Shown piece by piece: positions 44,119-57,500 of a stretch of 64,000 nt of DNA. Numbering within the stretch: position 1 is the first letter of the stretch; every line of letters begins with the position of its first letter. The stretch comes from Lutraria lutraria (taxonomy: Eukaryota; Mollusca; Bivalvia; Venerida; Mactridae): contig OZ026848.1 of the NCBI GenBank assembly GCA_964023205.1, forward strand, positions 2,780,501-2,844,500, written 5' to 3'. Below the pieces are notes generated by a model. It made no database searches. It saw nothing but the letters and a program-made list of their open reading frames with translations, and had not been told where the DNA came from. A program made the position numbers and the translations under genes.

Positions 44119-45832
44119 AATTCATTCTGTACACAGAGTATGTAGTTTCTGACATTACTTATGTTTCATGATACAATAAAGATAATGGAGTATGATGTTT
44201 TATTACCTGATACATTTTGTTTTCTTTCATGTTTTAGACACCATATTTATCATAAAAGTTTCACCATTCCTCCTATAGAAGTTGGATTGTAGAATCTACA
44301 TGGGGTGCAAAATATTGATAGGAAGTGTTTGTGTATTTTCTCATGAATTGATCAGAGATTGTTGGCATGATGTATGCGATATTATACAGGTGAACAAACA
44401 CTTAATTGTTTGATCCTGTTATTCAAAGTATTAATTGTGTCAGACTCACAGACATATCTCTCAGGCATGACATCAATAACAAACTATTCATGAAATGAAT
44501 TCTGGTGGTGTTTCGAAAATAAACTTTGGCCAAGTTGTGATGAAGACATTGTTGTTACTCTCTGATGTGTGAAATTATAGTCATGATTAATGTTCAGTAT
44601 TCCTGTATATCTCAATAATAGGATGGACACACATAAACATTGAAATAAGATGGATCACCTGTACAATGTATATCTAACTCTGATGCAATAATTCATCATC
44701 AACATTAAAGTCATCCAAAAATGATATGAGATCTTATCTTGGGACTATTAACTTATTGTTATTTGCTTCGCCTAGAAAATGGATAATGCTCTAGCATTAA
44801 GACAACTGAAAATATATTTTCATTTTTTACAGTTCCTTCTTGTAGTATTATGACAATTGTTTTGATTAGGACTACATGAACATTTATGCAACATGAAAGT
44901 ATGAAATGTTGACATTATACATGTAAACGGAAATATCTAATTCTCAAATTGATGTTCAATGTTTATTTAACTATTTCATCGCAAAACCACGATAGTTTGT
45001 TTAAAATTGTAAATACAAGACTATTGTTGCACAAACTAACAAGTACATGTAGGCCTAATTAAGCAAATTGTCAAATTCATTTGAGTAGAGATAAGAAAAA
45101 TCATATGTTTTAAAATCTCTCTTTCAAGACTGAATGGATAGAAAGATTCTTTTCGTCCGAATTTTTGAAAAGCCAAAAGGATAAGAATCTTCACATTTTC
45201 AATTAAGACTTAACTTAATTGTAGAGGTCTAGTTACTTATTCATTAGTTGTATTAAAGAATGGTTTCTGATGTATATGCTACCCTGAGGCATGGACACAG
45301 ACAGAAAAAAACACCCTTTTATAATAAGTGTAAAATGTCCTGTTAACATTGTTTTACAATTTGCAGGAAGTGTATTTTTTGCAAATAGTGTAACATTTAG
45401 ATACATAACATTCACTTAACTTAGAAAACAGGTATTTCGAAACAGATTTATTGTATATCATAAAATTGATGTCATAAAATGCATATGTACTCAGTATAAT
45501 CAACAACGTAATTTACAATGCCTATTTTAGTCTAGGTATACCACTTAATATGTAAATTTATTGCTGTTTGACATTAAAGCTGACAATAGAAAGCACCCAA
45601 GTATTAAACATATCAATTTAGTTCATTCCTTAGTTCATCTGTATATGTGAAAAATAATACAAAATTAATAATCCTAATTTGTGCTGAGCAAATAAGGTGT
45701 TTTTTACATTGAGCAAAGATATTAGATATCGCTTGATTCATGGATTATTTTTCACATGATTGATATTAAATACATCAGTACCAGATATTTCTCTGGATAA
45801 GTCCAGCATGTGAACACAAGTTTGATGCTAAT

Positions 45833-47599
45833 TCAAGTAGTTCCACTGTTGACTTTAAACTGCTTGATATTGTTGCAGAAGTCTGTATCATCACTTTGAC
45901 TGCTAATGAACAAATATTTTTTATCTGGATAATAACTTAAACAATACGGAAACAGAATTCCATCATCTTTGCTTAGTATTACAGGAGCTTCCTGCAGGTT
46001 ATTTGTCATCTTATGCACACTATGTTTATCTCCGTTGCACACTAACAGTTCATCACTATTGGTTACCATAATTCCAGATGGTTTGTCAAGGTCACAGTCT
46101 TTATAAGCAACCATTGCACCGTCCATATTCATTGAAACAACAGCATTCGTTTCTGTATTGGATACATAAATACATTCCTCATCTTGACTTATTGCAATAT
46201 GCATATGCTCCCTGGTGGGGATAAATTTGAAAACATCTGGAGTTGGAATCACTTTCTTCTGTAGGATGCCATCCATTCCTAACAGACGAAACTGTAGTGG
46301 ATCGTGCAATGATACCAATAACTTACCATTGCAATACACAATGTGAAAATACTCGTGTAAGAACCTTATGTTGGACACCACTGATATCTCTTTGATTGTG
46401 GATAGCAGTTTGATTCTTTTCTCCTCTGGTATCGTCACAGCAATTTGTTCATTCGGAAGCGACGTCATGGCACCAACACTGTTTGAAAACTGGATAACCC
46501 CATCAATACCCCAGTCAATATGCACAGTTTTAATATTCTTGTTGTTTTTATCTAGCACAGCAATTCGTTTGTCAGACAACACAGCTATTGCAGAAATAAA
46601 ACAACTTTTCATATCTCCTTCGTATTTCACTTTAATGTCTTTGATATAAGTAAACTTTTCAAGACTTACATCTTTAGCATCATGGTCCTCTTTGTCAGCA
46701 TCGATTTCTTTAGGTATATCACTGCCACTTTCTTCAGCATCTACCATAGAATCTTCGATAGTATCCGTAGGTTTGGAGCCACCATCATGTGATTTAGCAG
46801 AACGTTGTTTTAAGTCTGTAACTTCCCGAATGCTCTTATCCTCGTCTTCTCTTTCAATCAAATCATTTGTATGCACTTCATTGTCTTTATCCACATTATT
46901 GCTTTGTTTCGTATGTTTGTCATCATCTTTGTCAATAGTACTTCCTTCTGAAATATCAACAACTTCACCTTTGTTAACATGTGTGTCCTGTTTAAATTGC
47001 TCAGTATTATCTTTGGTTCCTTTGTCATCTTTTACAGACACATCTTTGACAACCTCTTTCACTTTTGAATTGCTTTCATTTGTATTATCACTGATTTTCG
47101 ATGTCCCAAGAATATCGTCGACTTCTTTTTCAGCACTGTTTTTGTCGGTTATTTCTTTATCAACATCGATTTGACGTTGAGACTTTTGTTTAGACGGGTT
47201 TCTGGTTATCAGCATAAGTTTCAACATGATATGGTTCTTCATATAGTCTTTGGTATAATGCCACTCAATGCATGAAGCACAAACAAATTGTTTACAGTCT
47301 GTACAGTAACCTGCTGCTTTCACAATACCGTCTGCAGACTTACACAGAGAGCACTTGAATTCAAGATCTCCATCAGAATTAAACGCGTCTTTTATTTCCT
47401 TCGCCATGTGAGAAGAGACGGGCGTGTTTTCTTTCTGACAGTTAGTAGCGTAAATAGACGCATTTCCCAATGGCTGACGAGTTTTCGATTTTCTGTCATT
47501 CGGTGCTTTGTAATCACATTTCGTTTTATCATCCCCCGTCTGCTCGTCTGCCCCATCGAAAGATTTCTTAGAAAACAATTTCTTCAACATATTTGTCAT
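45833..47599 (-). CDS. RING-less TRIM-like protein: B-box zinc finger and C-terminal beta-propeller
   Basis: A single-exon gene of 588 residues; the first ATG in frame is at 47599 and the stop is TGA at 45833. Residues 83-123 form a B-box-like zinc site: C83, C86, C99, C102, C107, C110, H114 and H123 (CSLC, YCTDCKQFVCASC, H, H). Residues about 135-318 are highly charged and acidic, probably disordered. From about 320 to the end, repeated VLSDKRIAVLDKNN-, NEQIAVTIP-, EECIYVSNTET-, DELLVCNGD- and KYLFISSQ-type blades suggest an NHL/six-bladed propeller, as in TRIM56/TRIM71-like proteins. No RING is present, so ubiquitin-ligase activity is not supported. Such genes are greatly expanded in bivalves, often with innate-immune roles; that role is inference. 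Confidence 0.8.
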   Translation of the reverse strand: MTNMLKKLFSKKSFDGADEQTGDDKTKCDYKAPNDRKSKTRQPLGNASIYATNCQKENTPVSSHMAKEIKDAFNSDGDLEFKCSLCKSADGIVKAAGYCTDCKQFVCASCIEWHYTKDYMKNHIMLKLMLITRNPSKQKSQRQIDVDKEITDKNSAEKEVDDILGTSKISDNTNESNSKVKEVVKDVSVKDDKGTKDNTEQFKQDTHVNKGEVVDISEGSTIDKDDDKHTKQSNNVDKDNEVHTNDLIEREDEDKSIREVTDLKQRSAKSHDGGSKPTDTIEDSMVDAEESGSDIPKEIDADKEDHDAKDVSLEKFTYIKDIKVKYEGDMKSCFISAIAVLSDKRIAVLDKNNKNIKTVHIDWGIDGVIQFSNSVGAMTSLPNEQIAVTIPEEKRIKLLSTIKEISVVSNIRFLHEYFHIVYCNGKLLVSLHDPLQFRLLGMDGILQKKVIPTPDVFKFIPTREHMHIAISQDEECIYVSNTETNAVVSMNMDGAMVAYKDCDLDKPSGIMVTNSDELLVCNGDKHSVHKMTNNLQEAPVILSKDDGILFPYCLSYYPDKKYLFISSQSDDTDFCNNIKQFKVNSGTT

Positions 47600-48756
47600 C
47601 AATAAATTAAGTTCTCAATAGCGATATAAATTTTATCATGTGTTGTACACTACACTTGAACTAATCATTCTGTTTTGTGAAGTATTTGTATAAAATCCTG
47701 AATGACGAATATGCGATTACTGTATTCCTAGTAAATGATTTTGATTCACATAGTTTTCGTCTGTCTGATGCTTGATAAATATATACAGTATTTATTTCAT
47801 ACCGGAATCGATTATATCCGTATACTAGAATATTCCATTGAATAAATAAGTCTAGTAGGTAATTAAGTGTCGTGTCTGGAAATGCGCTGATATCTTTAAG
47901 CGAATTCTCACAATATCACTCATTATTAATATAAAAGTAAACCTGCCAACTCACACCACGCTGTATTGTACTTGTAATCGTTAATGATTTACGTAGATCT
48001 GTTGCAACATACTTCTCGCCTGGGACTGTAAATAATCACGTGATTATGCAATGCGCAACTAATTCGTGGTTTTCTGCTGCGTTATCACGTACGTGTTGTT
48101 TTTTGTTGACTTAAACTGAATGTCATTTCCCCGGAAAACAGTAGAAATACGCAATAGGTAATCTGGCATGATTTTCATACCTATGAATAATTGAGCTGTT
48201 AGTGTCGGAATTTTGTTAATTACCTCCAGGTTTATTTTCATTAAAAACAGAAGCTAAATCAGAGGTTAATTGAGGTCTTTGAATGTTTGGCTTGTTACAT
48301 ACATACCATTAAACCGTTCATTTCATTGACGCAGTAATAAAGAGAACAATGCCTAACCCAGTCATTAATGAATGAGGAAAGTACATTTTGTAATCGCCAT
48401 TTCAGAAGCACGTATACTGTCATTGTGAATATACGGACTACTTCGTTGTATATAAATGTATATTTTAATAACTTATACACGACGATCTGGGAGATGTCAC
48501 CATGTGATTTTCTTTGTTAGTTCTTTGGTTTTTTTGTGCCCTTCGTTTTCTTTATTCCAGCAAAGCAAACCGTCACCTACAAGAATGTTTAGTACCTGCC
48601 CATTGCAGTCGCCCGACGTGTTTTGTTTCTTAACTGATAAAAATAGAATTAGGTACTTATTCGCCCATTTATAACCAAGCTTCTTTTGACCTTTAGCAGC
48701 GTCCGCATTGAAAGAAATTCAAGAAAACATTTTTGTACTATTCCTGCATACTTCAG

Positions 48757-48780
48757 TCATGAATAGTTAACTATTCATGA
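48757..48780. other. 24-bp perfect palindrome
   Basis: TCATGAATAGTT followed by its exact reverse complement AACTATTCATGA. Just outside, CATACTT (48748-48754) and AAGTATG (starting 48780) extend the symmetry after a 2-base offset. Could be a short MITE remnant or a dimeric protein-binding site. Confidence 0.7.
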
Positions 48781-49439
48781 AGTATGAATAACCATTTGAC
48801 AAGATTGTCTATTTTTTCGAACGATGATACGTGCTTACTCATACATTGTCAGCTGTAATTTGTCTATAGACATTCAAATGTTTCCAGCTGCTGGAATTAG
48901 ATAAAACCAAAAAGCATTTTACCGTCTGTATGAGCATTAGAACTTAAAGAGTACCTGGTACCTATCAAACATTAAGATTCACTATCATATTAAACCTGTC
49001 CTACGTACGCCACAATACATTCGACCATTGAACTACAATTCTGTAAAATCTCATTTAATCATTGATATTCGGTAAAACAAGTCAATTAGTGCCAATCATC
49101 TACCTCATGAGTCGATCATGGGCATACGCATCAGTTTCCGTGAGATTTATACCCGTACAGACGTTATTTTTTAATCTAAACTCACCCAACAAACCAACTC
49201 TGTTAAATAAATCATCAAATTTTACCGCAATGTTTTTCTTATATACCCACAGTATGTAGCGGCAAAATTTTAAGATTTTTTACGGTTTTGCGTCGTTTTT
49301 TTTAAAGTTAAGATTAAAAGCAGAGTTTAGAGTGTCTATGGAGCCGATGCTAACTGTATTACGTTGTCCTGGTTAAAATGCATGAATAAGCAATGTTCTT
49401 AGTAATATCATACATTTTATCTTCCGACAATCTTGATCG

Positions 49440-49670
49440 GGATTGTTAATGCTTGTAATGCTTTTACTACACAGTTTAGGCGGCGTCCACAACGATGTCC
49501 GCTCTCTAATTCAAACAGTTACATTCCGATCCTCACCAAACTTCATGGAAAAGTTTATGGTCATGAGATCTCGCTCAAGTTCGATAACCAGCCTTCTGAG
49601 TTATGGCCCTTGACGCTTTGAAAAGTGCATTTTGACGGGCGTATTTTGTGACCTGGCACTCTTGTTTAAT
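49440..49670. repeat. Fragment of a bivalve-type repeat related to 39.2-40.4 kb
   Basis: Shares the style and phrases of the 146-bp array (TCCTCACCAAACTTCATGG, TGAGATCTCGCTCAAGTTCG, ATGGCCCTTGACGCTTTGAA) and the same border type, ending CCTGGCACTCTTGTTTAAT. Single, diverged copy. Confidence 0.5.
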
Positions 49671-51200
49671 GGTCTAGTAGTTATGGTAATCATTTGGTAT
49701 GGGATCGGAAATTTCGATTTGTATTTTTTCACAAGACTATCTCTCGATGTGCAATATATTAAACCCCCGGGTTAACTAACTACGGTCGATGATACAATAT
49801 TGTCAGAAGCATAAAGTTAAATACGACATAATATTAATACTGGTATTTCTTGCTTCTGTCGAATGACTAAAATTTTACTATCATTCTTCGAGTAGTTATG
49901 ATGTATGTTTTTCTTTCAAGAAATTATTTTTATTATTGTATCCTCATCATACATAGCGTATACGTGCGTATTTATTGCAGTTCGCTTAGTTAAATAGATC
50001 AGCGCTTACCTTGCACGTGTATACTGTTGTTGCCGTGTGGTGTACGTTACCACGTGGCTACATGATTAGCTGTATAATGAATTAATGTGTATACAGAACA
50101 ATCCTACCTGGATAAAACTAACAGACAACATAAGCACGCAACTCAGGAGACGTCTTAGTAGAATCTGACAGTATGATTAATCATATGGCTCCTTAATCCA
50201 TTGATATCTTTATCGGATAATAAACAACGACATGTCAGAATAACATTTGTCTTTTCAAATTATATCGTTTGGGCGTCGATCGAGGAACAAAATAATGTAA
50301 ATAACAAAAGTAGAGAAACCCTCCACATTACGAAATAATGACTTCTGACAATGACTGGATTTATAAACAGTCTAATTAGTCTTTGTATGTTTCCTATATC
50401 TGCATGCACGTCATGATTCATTCATTCATAAAAAACCTTGTGTTGAGAACAAATGTTCCGTTGTTTTCGTTACAGGTTGTCTTTCTGTTGTAGAGTCATG
50501 TGTAACTTTACAAGTTGAATCAAGTATTCAAGCCTCTGGTCCAAAACACAAGTGTAATGTACAGTACAACTTCTCCAGAGTGGCCCTCTCTTGAGCAACA
50601 AACTCCCTTCAACAACAGCATGAATTTTCCCACTGTATGATTTAACTTTTCAGTTAACCTCTCTAGAGCAACAACCTCTCAGCAACAATCAACATAATTT
50701 TGCACTGTATACATGTAATATGGAACAAATATAGCTCGACTACAGAACGTATAAATGCAAGTAAATAAAGCATTCATAACTTTGTCATTAAATGATGCTA
50801 TTTTATGGATTGTGTACTATACGTACAATATTCAATACTTAATCATTGTACAGCGCGATGATATACAAATAAATTGTAAAATACTATTTCCTACCTACCT
50901 ATCCACTGAAAAACCTGTTTTATATAGGGTTACCAAAACAAACATATTTTAAGAATGGCCTTATTACCGTGTTTGTGTATTATATAATATTGGTTTGTAA
51001 TTCATGCCAAAACAAGTTCGTATCTCTTGAACTTCCTGTAGGATTATTTTCCTTCCTGAATTCTCGTCTTCTTTGGGTTATAGTACCTTCATAGAACCTA
51101 AACGTCCACATGGCTTCATTTTAATGTCAGATACGACCTTGTTTTGGAAATATTTATTATTATTCGTCGATGTATCAAGCAGACGAAAATACGTGCGTCT

Positions 51201-51400
51201 NNNNNNNNNNNNNNNNNNNNNNNNNNNNNNNNNNNNNNNNNNNNNNNNNNNNNNNNNNNNNNNNNNNNNNNNNNNNNNNNNNNNNNNNNNNNNNNNNNNN
51301 NNNNNNNNNNNNNNNNNNNNNNNNNNNNNNNNNNNNNNNNNNNNNNNNNNNNNNNNNNNNNNNNNNNNNNNNNNNNNNNNNNNNNNNNNNNNNNNNNNNN
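51201..51400. other. Assembly gap (200 N)
   Basis: Exactly 200 N, a fixed-size scaffold gap, so true distance and order across it are unknown. Any frame crossing it is meaningless. Confidence 0.99.
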
Positions 51401-51829
51401 AACCAATTCCTACGCGACGTGTCAAGTGATATGGTTTTGCAACACAAACGTTACTGCAATATCCAGTGATGATTCTATTGTATTTGTTTTATATATTAGA
51501 ATAACACAAGTCTTTGTATTATTCTTGTCTTGTACAAGAACTGTACATATATCCGCTATTATAAGTGTTAATATCTGGCATGCAAACAAGAATGTTAGTG
51601 TTAATTCGTGATTTGCTGTACAGATTTAAGCATACATTTTATTTTACCTAAAGGATATTGTACTGATCGAGTGATTACTAGAAACCTTCTCAAAAATAAA
51701 CCATAAACATGTTGTTTCATAATTTAAAAGTTTCAATTAATACAAAATCGAACGAATTAATCCTAATTTTGTGTTCTTTCAGGCATCTTTCATTCGTATA
51801 GTAATTTAATGTTTAGTGTTTTTTTAAAC

Positions 51830-51970
51830 ACCGGTACTGGGCTCAGTAGTTGAGTTTGGGACACTGTAAATCCGTCCTTGAAATATCGGAAAGCGGAGTC
51901 GAGATTCAAACTAACGGCCTTCTGGTTGTAGTCCAGCACTTTACCACTAGTGGTAGACCAGCGATCCACC
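51830..51970 (-). repeat. tRNA-derived SINE candidate, minus strand
   Basis: On the minus strand CTGGTCTACCACTAGTGGTA and AGTGCTGGACTACAACCAG are followed by AGTTTGAATCTCGACTCCGC: A-box-like and B-box-like blocks with a CTGG-ACTACAA-CCAG anticodon-type hairpin. A non-tRNA body follows (CTTTCCGATATTTCAAGGAC, then CAACTACTGAGCCCAGTACC). Tail and target duplication not resolved. Confidence 0.55.
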
Positions 51971-54525
51971 CCTACTCAGAACGTTAGGAGGCCTTCCAAC
52001 AATATAACATATAGTCACTATAACCTATATCTAAATATCATTTTTATAATTTACAAGAAAAGCATTGATGCAAGTGATGTATTGACTGTAAAGTATTGTT
52101 TGTGTTACTGTTATTTAATAGTGGCAATCTACTCTTTAGAAGTATGAGGTTATACATATAATTAAGTCATTCCGTTGTCAAGTAATTGATCAGAAACCGT
52201 TTTTACAGTGTACTGAATGTCATGTGACCTTGGCCTTTTGACCCTGGGGTAATCTACTGACCAAAGCCAATGCTCGTCTGAAGTATGAGGGCCTTGGGTA
52301 ATTCTGATTACGAGTAATTGATTGAATCCAAGTACTGAGAGTACTGTCAGGACTTTTCAACTGAGAGTACTGTCAAGTAATTTAAGACGGAGATTATAAA
52401 ATTATTTAGATTTAAATCTGATCTAGCTATGATGATATATAAAGATAGAACATCTTCAAACGAACAAAATGAGTCATACAATTCAAATAGCAAATACTTT
52501 TTTATACCACGAAATTAAAATGCATATTCTTTGTCAACTGATTCTTCTACATAGTTTGTGTTTTTTCCAGACTTTTTTAATAATTTAGAATATCAAGATA
52601 TGAAAAATAGCATGACAGATCATTTGTTTTCTGGTGTCCATGTTGTTGTTTTGTAAGACTGGTCTGGTTGCTTCAATAACAATAATATATCAGCTCAAAT
52701 TTTCACCGAACCATCGGTCTGTTGATCAGTAAATTTTAACTTGACCAGTAGTGATTTTGGTATGTACTGGAGAGGAGGATTACAATTGCAAATGTTAATA
52801 TTATTAGGAAATTTTGTGCCAGTGCATGTATATAATTGACTGTTTATGAATGCAGTGTAAGTAATGTAAAATCAATGCATGTGATATTTCATTTGCCAAG
52901 TTCTGATAATGCTTCGATAAAATTATATACTTACATTGACACTCAACCATCGATCTTCGCCTTAAAAAATGCTATGTGGCTGTTGATTTTTTAAACAATT
53001 AACACAGGAACAAACGTTCGTGGACGATATGACAACGTTTCATAATCATGTACTTTATTAAAACGTGCTTGCAAACCATACCTAACACCTGGAACTACCG
53101 CTATCCGACTTCTATGTTCTAAAATGATTGTTTCATAATTAATTTGTCAATACATGGTATACATAGTATAAACAACTTCTATTTTCCCATTTAGTAAAAT
53201 TTTGGTACAACAACATAATCAGCTACGGAGTAAAACGGAATTACTCGATGTTTTAAGAATCATTGTAATTGTGCTGAAATTCAGAAAACCTTATTTTTAC
53301 CTTATTTGGAAAGATACGACTAATGTAATTGATTATATAAAGTAGTACATACTTATATCGTGTAATAATACATGGATTAAGTTGTGTGTACATGTGTATG
53401 AGGGCGTGTTTTATGACAAAGAAAACATTGTGTTGTAAATAGTGACCCGTAGGGCGGGCATGGTTATAATTTGAGTAAATTCTACCAGATCAAGTGATAA
53501 CACACATACCTGTCATCAGACGATAGATATCACCCAAACGACGAACATCATGTTTTCGAAGTGTTAGACATTCGCTGGAATTTGGCATCGACGGTTGTAT
53601 GGTATACTTTTATTATATTCGTTTTATATTATGTTGATTAGATGAAAAGTTCGCTTTCAGTAAGATTGTGAATTCAGTTTTTGTTTGTCAACACACTCAT
53701 GTATTTTGCGGATGATTTAAAAAATGAATACTGTCCCTTTTCTAGAAAGTTTTTGAAGATAGGAACATTTACTTTCTTAATTGTTTATTACATGATCTGA
53801 ACCTAGAATATTTGTATTATTAAATCAATGATTGTGAACAACGGGAAAACAAGATTGACTCGATGAAAAAAAGTAGACCGTGTTTTATGTATATTAATAA
53901 TTAATAATATTTCTTTGTATTCTATTCAATGACGTAATTCTATAATGGTATATATTTCGTTTCTAGGGAGGTTGATTGTGGACCTTCACGTGCCACGTGG
54001 TCACTCAAAAGACAGAACATTTGGATGATACATGAGGTATGCATTACATTCTGTCTCTATAGTCATGATTCTGATTAAGTTACCTTATTCTTGATGTCGG
54101 TCAATTGCTATTCATAGCAATTGTTATATTTGTTAATATGTATCCGACTATAAATGAAATTTTGTATCTTGAGGATTATTTTGTCATACTTTAAATTGAA
54201 TAAGTCAGTTAATTGGGTTTGATCTATTTAATTGATATTGAGATAACTGCTTTCAACAGTTTAATTTGATTGTTGACAAAGTAACTGTTTAATCCATGTT
54301 TTTGTAACAATGTATTTAGTGGAAGAATCTATACACAGTTATGGTGCCAATGAATGCGAATATAGATACATGTATTACACATATTGTCTGCATTATCCAA
54401 TATTCTTGCAATAACCACATGTTTATTATTCCAACAGATTGGGAGGTTTGCAGTGAAGTGTGATGACTAACATAATCAACACGACCATTAGCTGAGACAA
54501 CAAACAGAAGATTCTCGTAAGTTAA
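51971..54525. other. Non-coding DNA, no gene seen
   Basis: No domain-bearing frame. Two copies of ACTGAGAGTACTGTCA occur near 52335-52375. CACGTGCCACGTGG near 53988 holds two overlapping-style E-boxes, possibly regulatory but unproven. Confidence 0.5.
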
Positions 54526-57500
54526 CTTTTAGCCATTTTACTATTGTATCATTTTACACTCTTCTTATCCATTTTAAGATTCTAACCATCTTAATTAAAA
54601 TTTTAGCATTTTAAACATTTAACAATTTTTTCTTTTATCATTTTACTATTGTACTCTTTTAACATCTTATGCTTTTAAACTTTTAACAATTTTATTTCTG
54701 CATATATTATTTTAAACTTTTAACCATTTTAACATTTTACTCTTTTAACTTCTTATGCTTTTAAAATTTTAATATTTTATCATTTTACTATTTTACCTCT
54801 TTTATATATCTTATGCTTTTAAACTTTTAAACATTTTAATCTTGTATATATCATTTTAAACTTTTAACCATTTTACTCTTTTAACATCTTATGGTTTTAA
54901 ACATTTTAATATTTTATCATTTTACTATTTTACCTGTTTTATATATCTTATGCTTTTTAAATTTTAAACATTTTAATCTTGTATATATCATTTTAAACTT
55001 TTAACCATTTTAATATTTTATCATTTTACTATTTTACTCTTTTAATATCTTATGCTTTTAAACATTTTAATATTTTAATATTTTATCATTTTACTATTTT
55101 CCTTATTTTATATATCTTATGCTTTTAAACTTTTAAACATTTTAATATTGTATATATCATTTTAAACTTTTAACCATTTTAATATTTTACTCTTTTAACA
55201 TCTTATGCTTTTAAACATTTTAATATTTTATCATTTTACTATTTTACTTCCTTTATATATCTTATGCTTTTAAACTTTTAGCCATTTTATTTCTGTATAT
55301 ATCATTTTAAACTTTTAACCATTTTACTCTTTAAACATTTTATGCTTTTAAACATTTTAATATTTTATCATTTTAATATTCTACTTCTTTTATATGTCTT
55401 ATGCTTTTAAACTTTTAAACATTTTAATCTTGTACAAAAAATGTATATATCATTTTAAACTTTTAACCATTTTAACATTTTACTCTTTTAACATCTTATG
55501 CTTTTAAAATTTTAATATTTTATCATTTTACTATTTTACTTCTTTTATATATCTTATGCTTTTAAACTTTTAACCATTTTAATCTTGTATATATCATTTT
55601 AAACTTTTAACCATTTTAATATTTTGTCATTTTTACTATTTTACTCTTTTAATATCTTATGCTTTTAAACATTTTAATATTTTATCATTTTACTTCTGTT
55701 ATATATCTTATGCTTTTAAACTTTTAAACATTTTAATCTTGTATATATCATTTTAAACTTTTAACCATTTTAATATTTCACTCTTTTAATATCTTATGCT
55801 TTTAAAATTTTAATATTATATCATTTTACTATTTTACCTCTTTTATATATCTTATGCTTTTAAACTTTTAAACATTTTAATCTTGTACAAAAAATGTATA
55901 TATCATTTTAAACTTTTAACCATTTTAACATTTTACTCTTTTAACATCTTATGCTTTTAACCATTTTAATATTTTATTATTTTACTATTTTACCTGTTAT
56001 ATATATCTTATGCTTTTAAACTTTTAACCATTTTAATCTTGTATATATCATTTTAAAGTTTTAACCATTTTAATATTTTATCATTTTACTATTTTACTCT
56101 TTTAATATCTTATGCTTTTAAACATTTTAATATTTTAATATTTTATCATTTTACTATTTTACTTATTTTATATATCTTATGCTTTTAAACTTTTAAACAT
56201 TTTAATATTGTATATATCATTTTAAACTTTTAACCATTTTAACATTTTACTCTTTTAACATCTTATGCTTTTAAACATTTTAATATTTTATCATTTTACT
56301 ATTTTACTTCTTTTATATATCTTATGCTTTTAAACTTTTAGCCATTTTAATCTTGTATATATCATTTTAAAGTATTAACCATTTTAATATTTTATCATTT
56401 TACTATTTTACTCTTTTAATATCTTATGCTTTTAAACTTTTAGCCATTTATTTCTGTATATATCATTTTAAACTTTTAACCATTTTAACATTTTACTCTT
56501 TAAACATTTTATGCTTTTAAACATTTTAATATTTTATCATTTTAATATTCTACTTCTTTTATATGTCTTATGCTTTTAAACTTTTAACCATTTTAATATT
56601 TTTATCATTTTACTATTTTAAAATCTTATGCTTTTAAGCTTTTGACCATTTTATTTCTGTATATATCATTTTAAACTTTTAACCATTTTTTATATTTCAC
56701 TCTTTTAACATCTTATGCTTTTAAAATTTTAATATTTTATCATTTTACTATTTTACCTCTTTTATATATCTTATGCTTTTAAACTTTTAAACATTTTAAT
56801 CTTGTATATATCATTTTAAACTTTTAACCATTTTAATATTTCACTCTTTTAACATCTTATGCTTTTAAAATTTTAATATTTTATCATTTTACTATTTTAC
56901 TTCTTTTATATATCTTATGCTTTTAAACTTTTAAGCATTTTAATCTTGTATATATCATTTTAAACTTTTAACCATTTTAACATTTTACTCTTTTAACATC
57001 TTATGCTTTTAAACATTTTAATATTTTATCATTTTACTATTTTACTTCTTTTATATATCTTATGCTTTTAAACTTTTAAACATTTTAATCTTGTACAAAA
57101 AATGTATATATCATTTTAAACTTTTAACCATTTTAACATTTCACTCTTTTAACATCTTATGCTTTTAAAATTTTAATATTTTATCATTTTACTATTTTAC
57201 TTCTTTTATATATCTTATGCTTTTAAACTTTTAACCATTTTAATCTTGTATATATCATTTTAAAGTTTTAACCATTTTAATATTTTATCATTTTACTATT
57301 TTACTCTTTTAATATCTTATGCTTTTAAACAGTTTAATATTTTATCATTTTACTTCTGTTATATATCTTATGCTTTTAAACTTTTAAACATTTTAATCTT
57401 GTATATATCATTTTATACTTTTAACCATTTTAATATTTTATCATTTTACTATTTTACTTCTTTTACATATGTTATGCTTTTAAACTTTTAACCATTTTAT

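Larger units (their letters stand above)
41751..45832. other. MTG1 3' flank and intergenic DNA, no further gene seen
   Basis: Several AATAAA hexamers could serve MTG1, but the true polyadenylation site cannot be chosen by eye. Contains a tRNA-like fragment (41937-42005), a 43-bp tandem duplication (42633-42718) and a 28-bp one (44063-44118). No domain-bearing frames. Confidence 0.55.
47600..51200. other. Non-coding DNA upstream of the TRIM-like gene
   Basis: No gene seen. Contains a 24-bp perfect palindrome (48757-48780), a diverged fragment of the arrayed-repeat superfamily (49440-49670) and the phrase ACTTCTCCAGAGTGGCCCTC near 50567 that recurs near 59838. The promoter of the minus-strand gene should lie just right of 47600, but no clear core element was identified. 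Confidence 0.5.

Noticed and set aside
46368..47605. Plus-strand frames at 46368-46649, 46692-47174 and 47288-47605
   Set aside because: They lie opposite the intact minus-strand TRIM-like gene and are Ser/Leu-rich, as expected for the antisense of an acidic, charged coding region.
51073..51611. Open frames crossing the N gap
   Set aside because: They exist only because N codons are not stops.
53985..54002. Paired E-boxes (CACGTGCCACGTGG) as a promoter
   Set aside because: No gene start was found nearby; isolated motifs of this length occur by chance.
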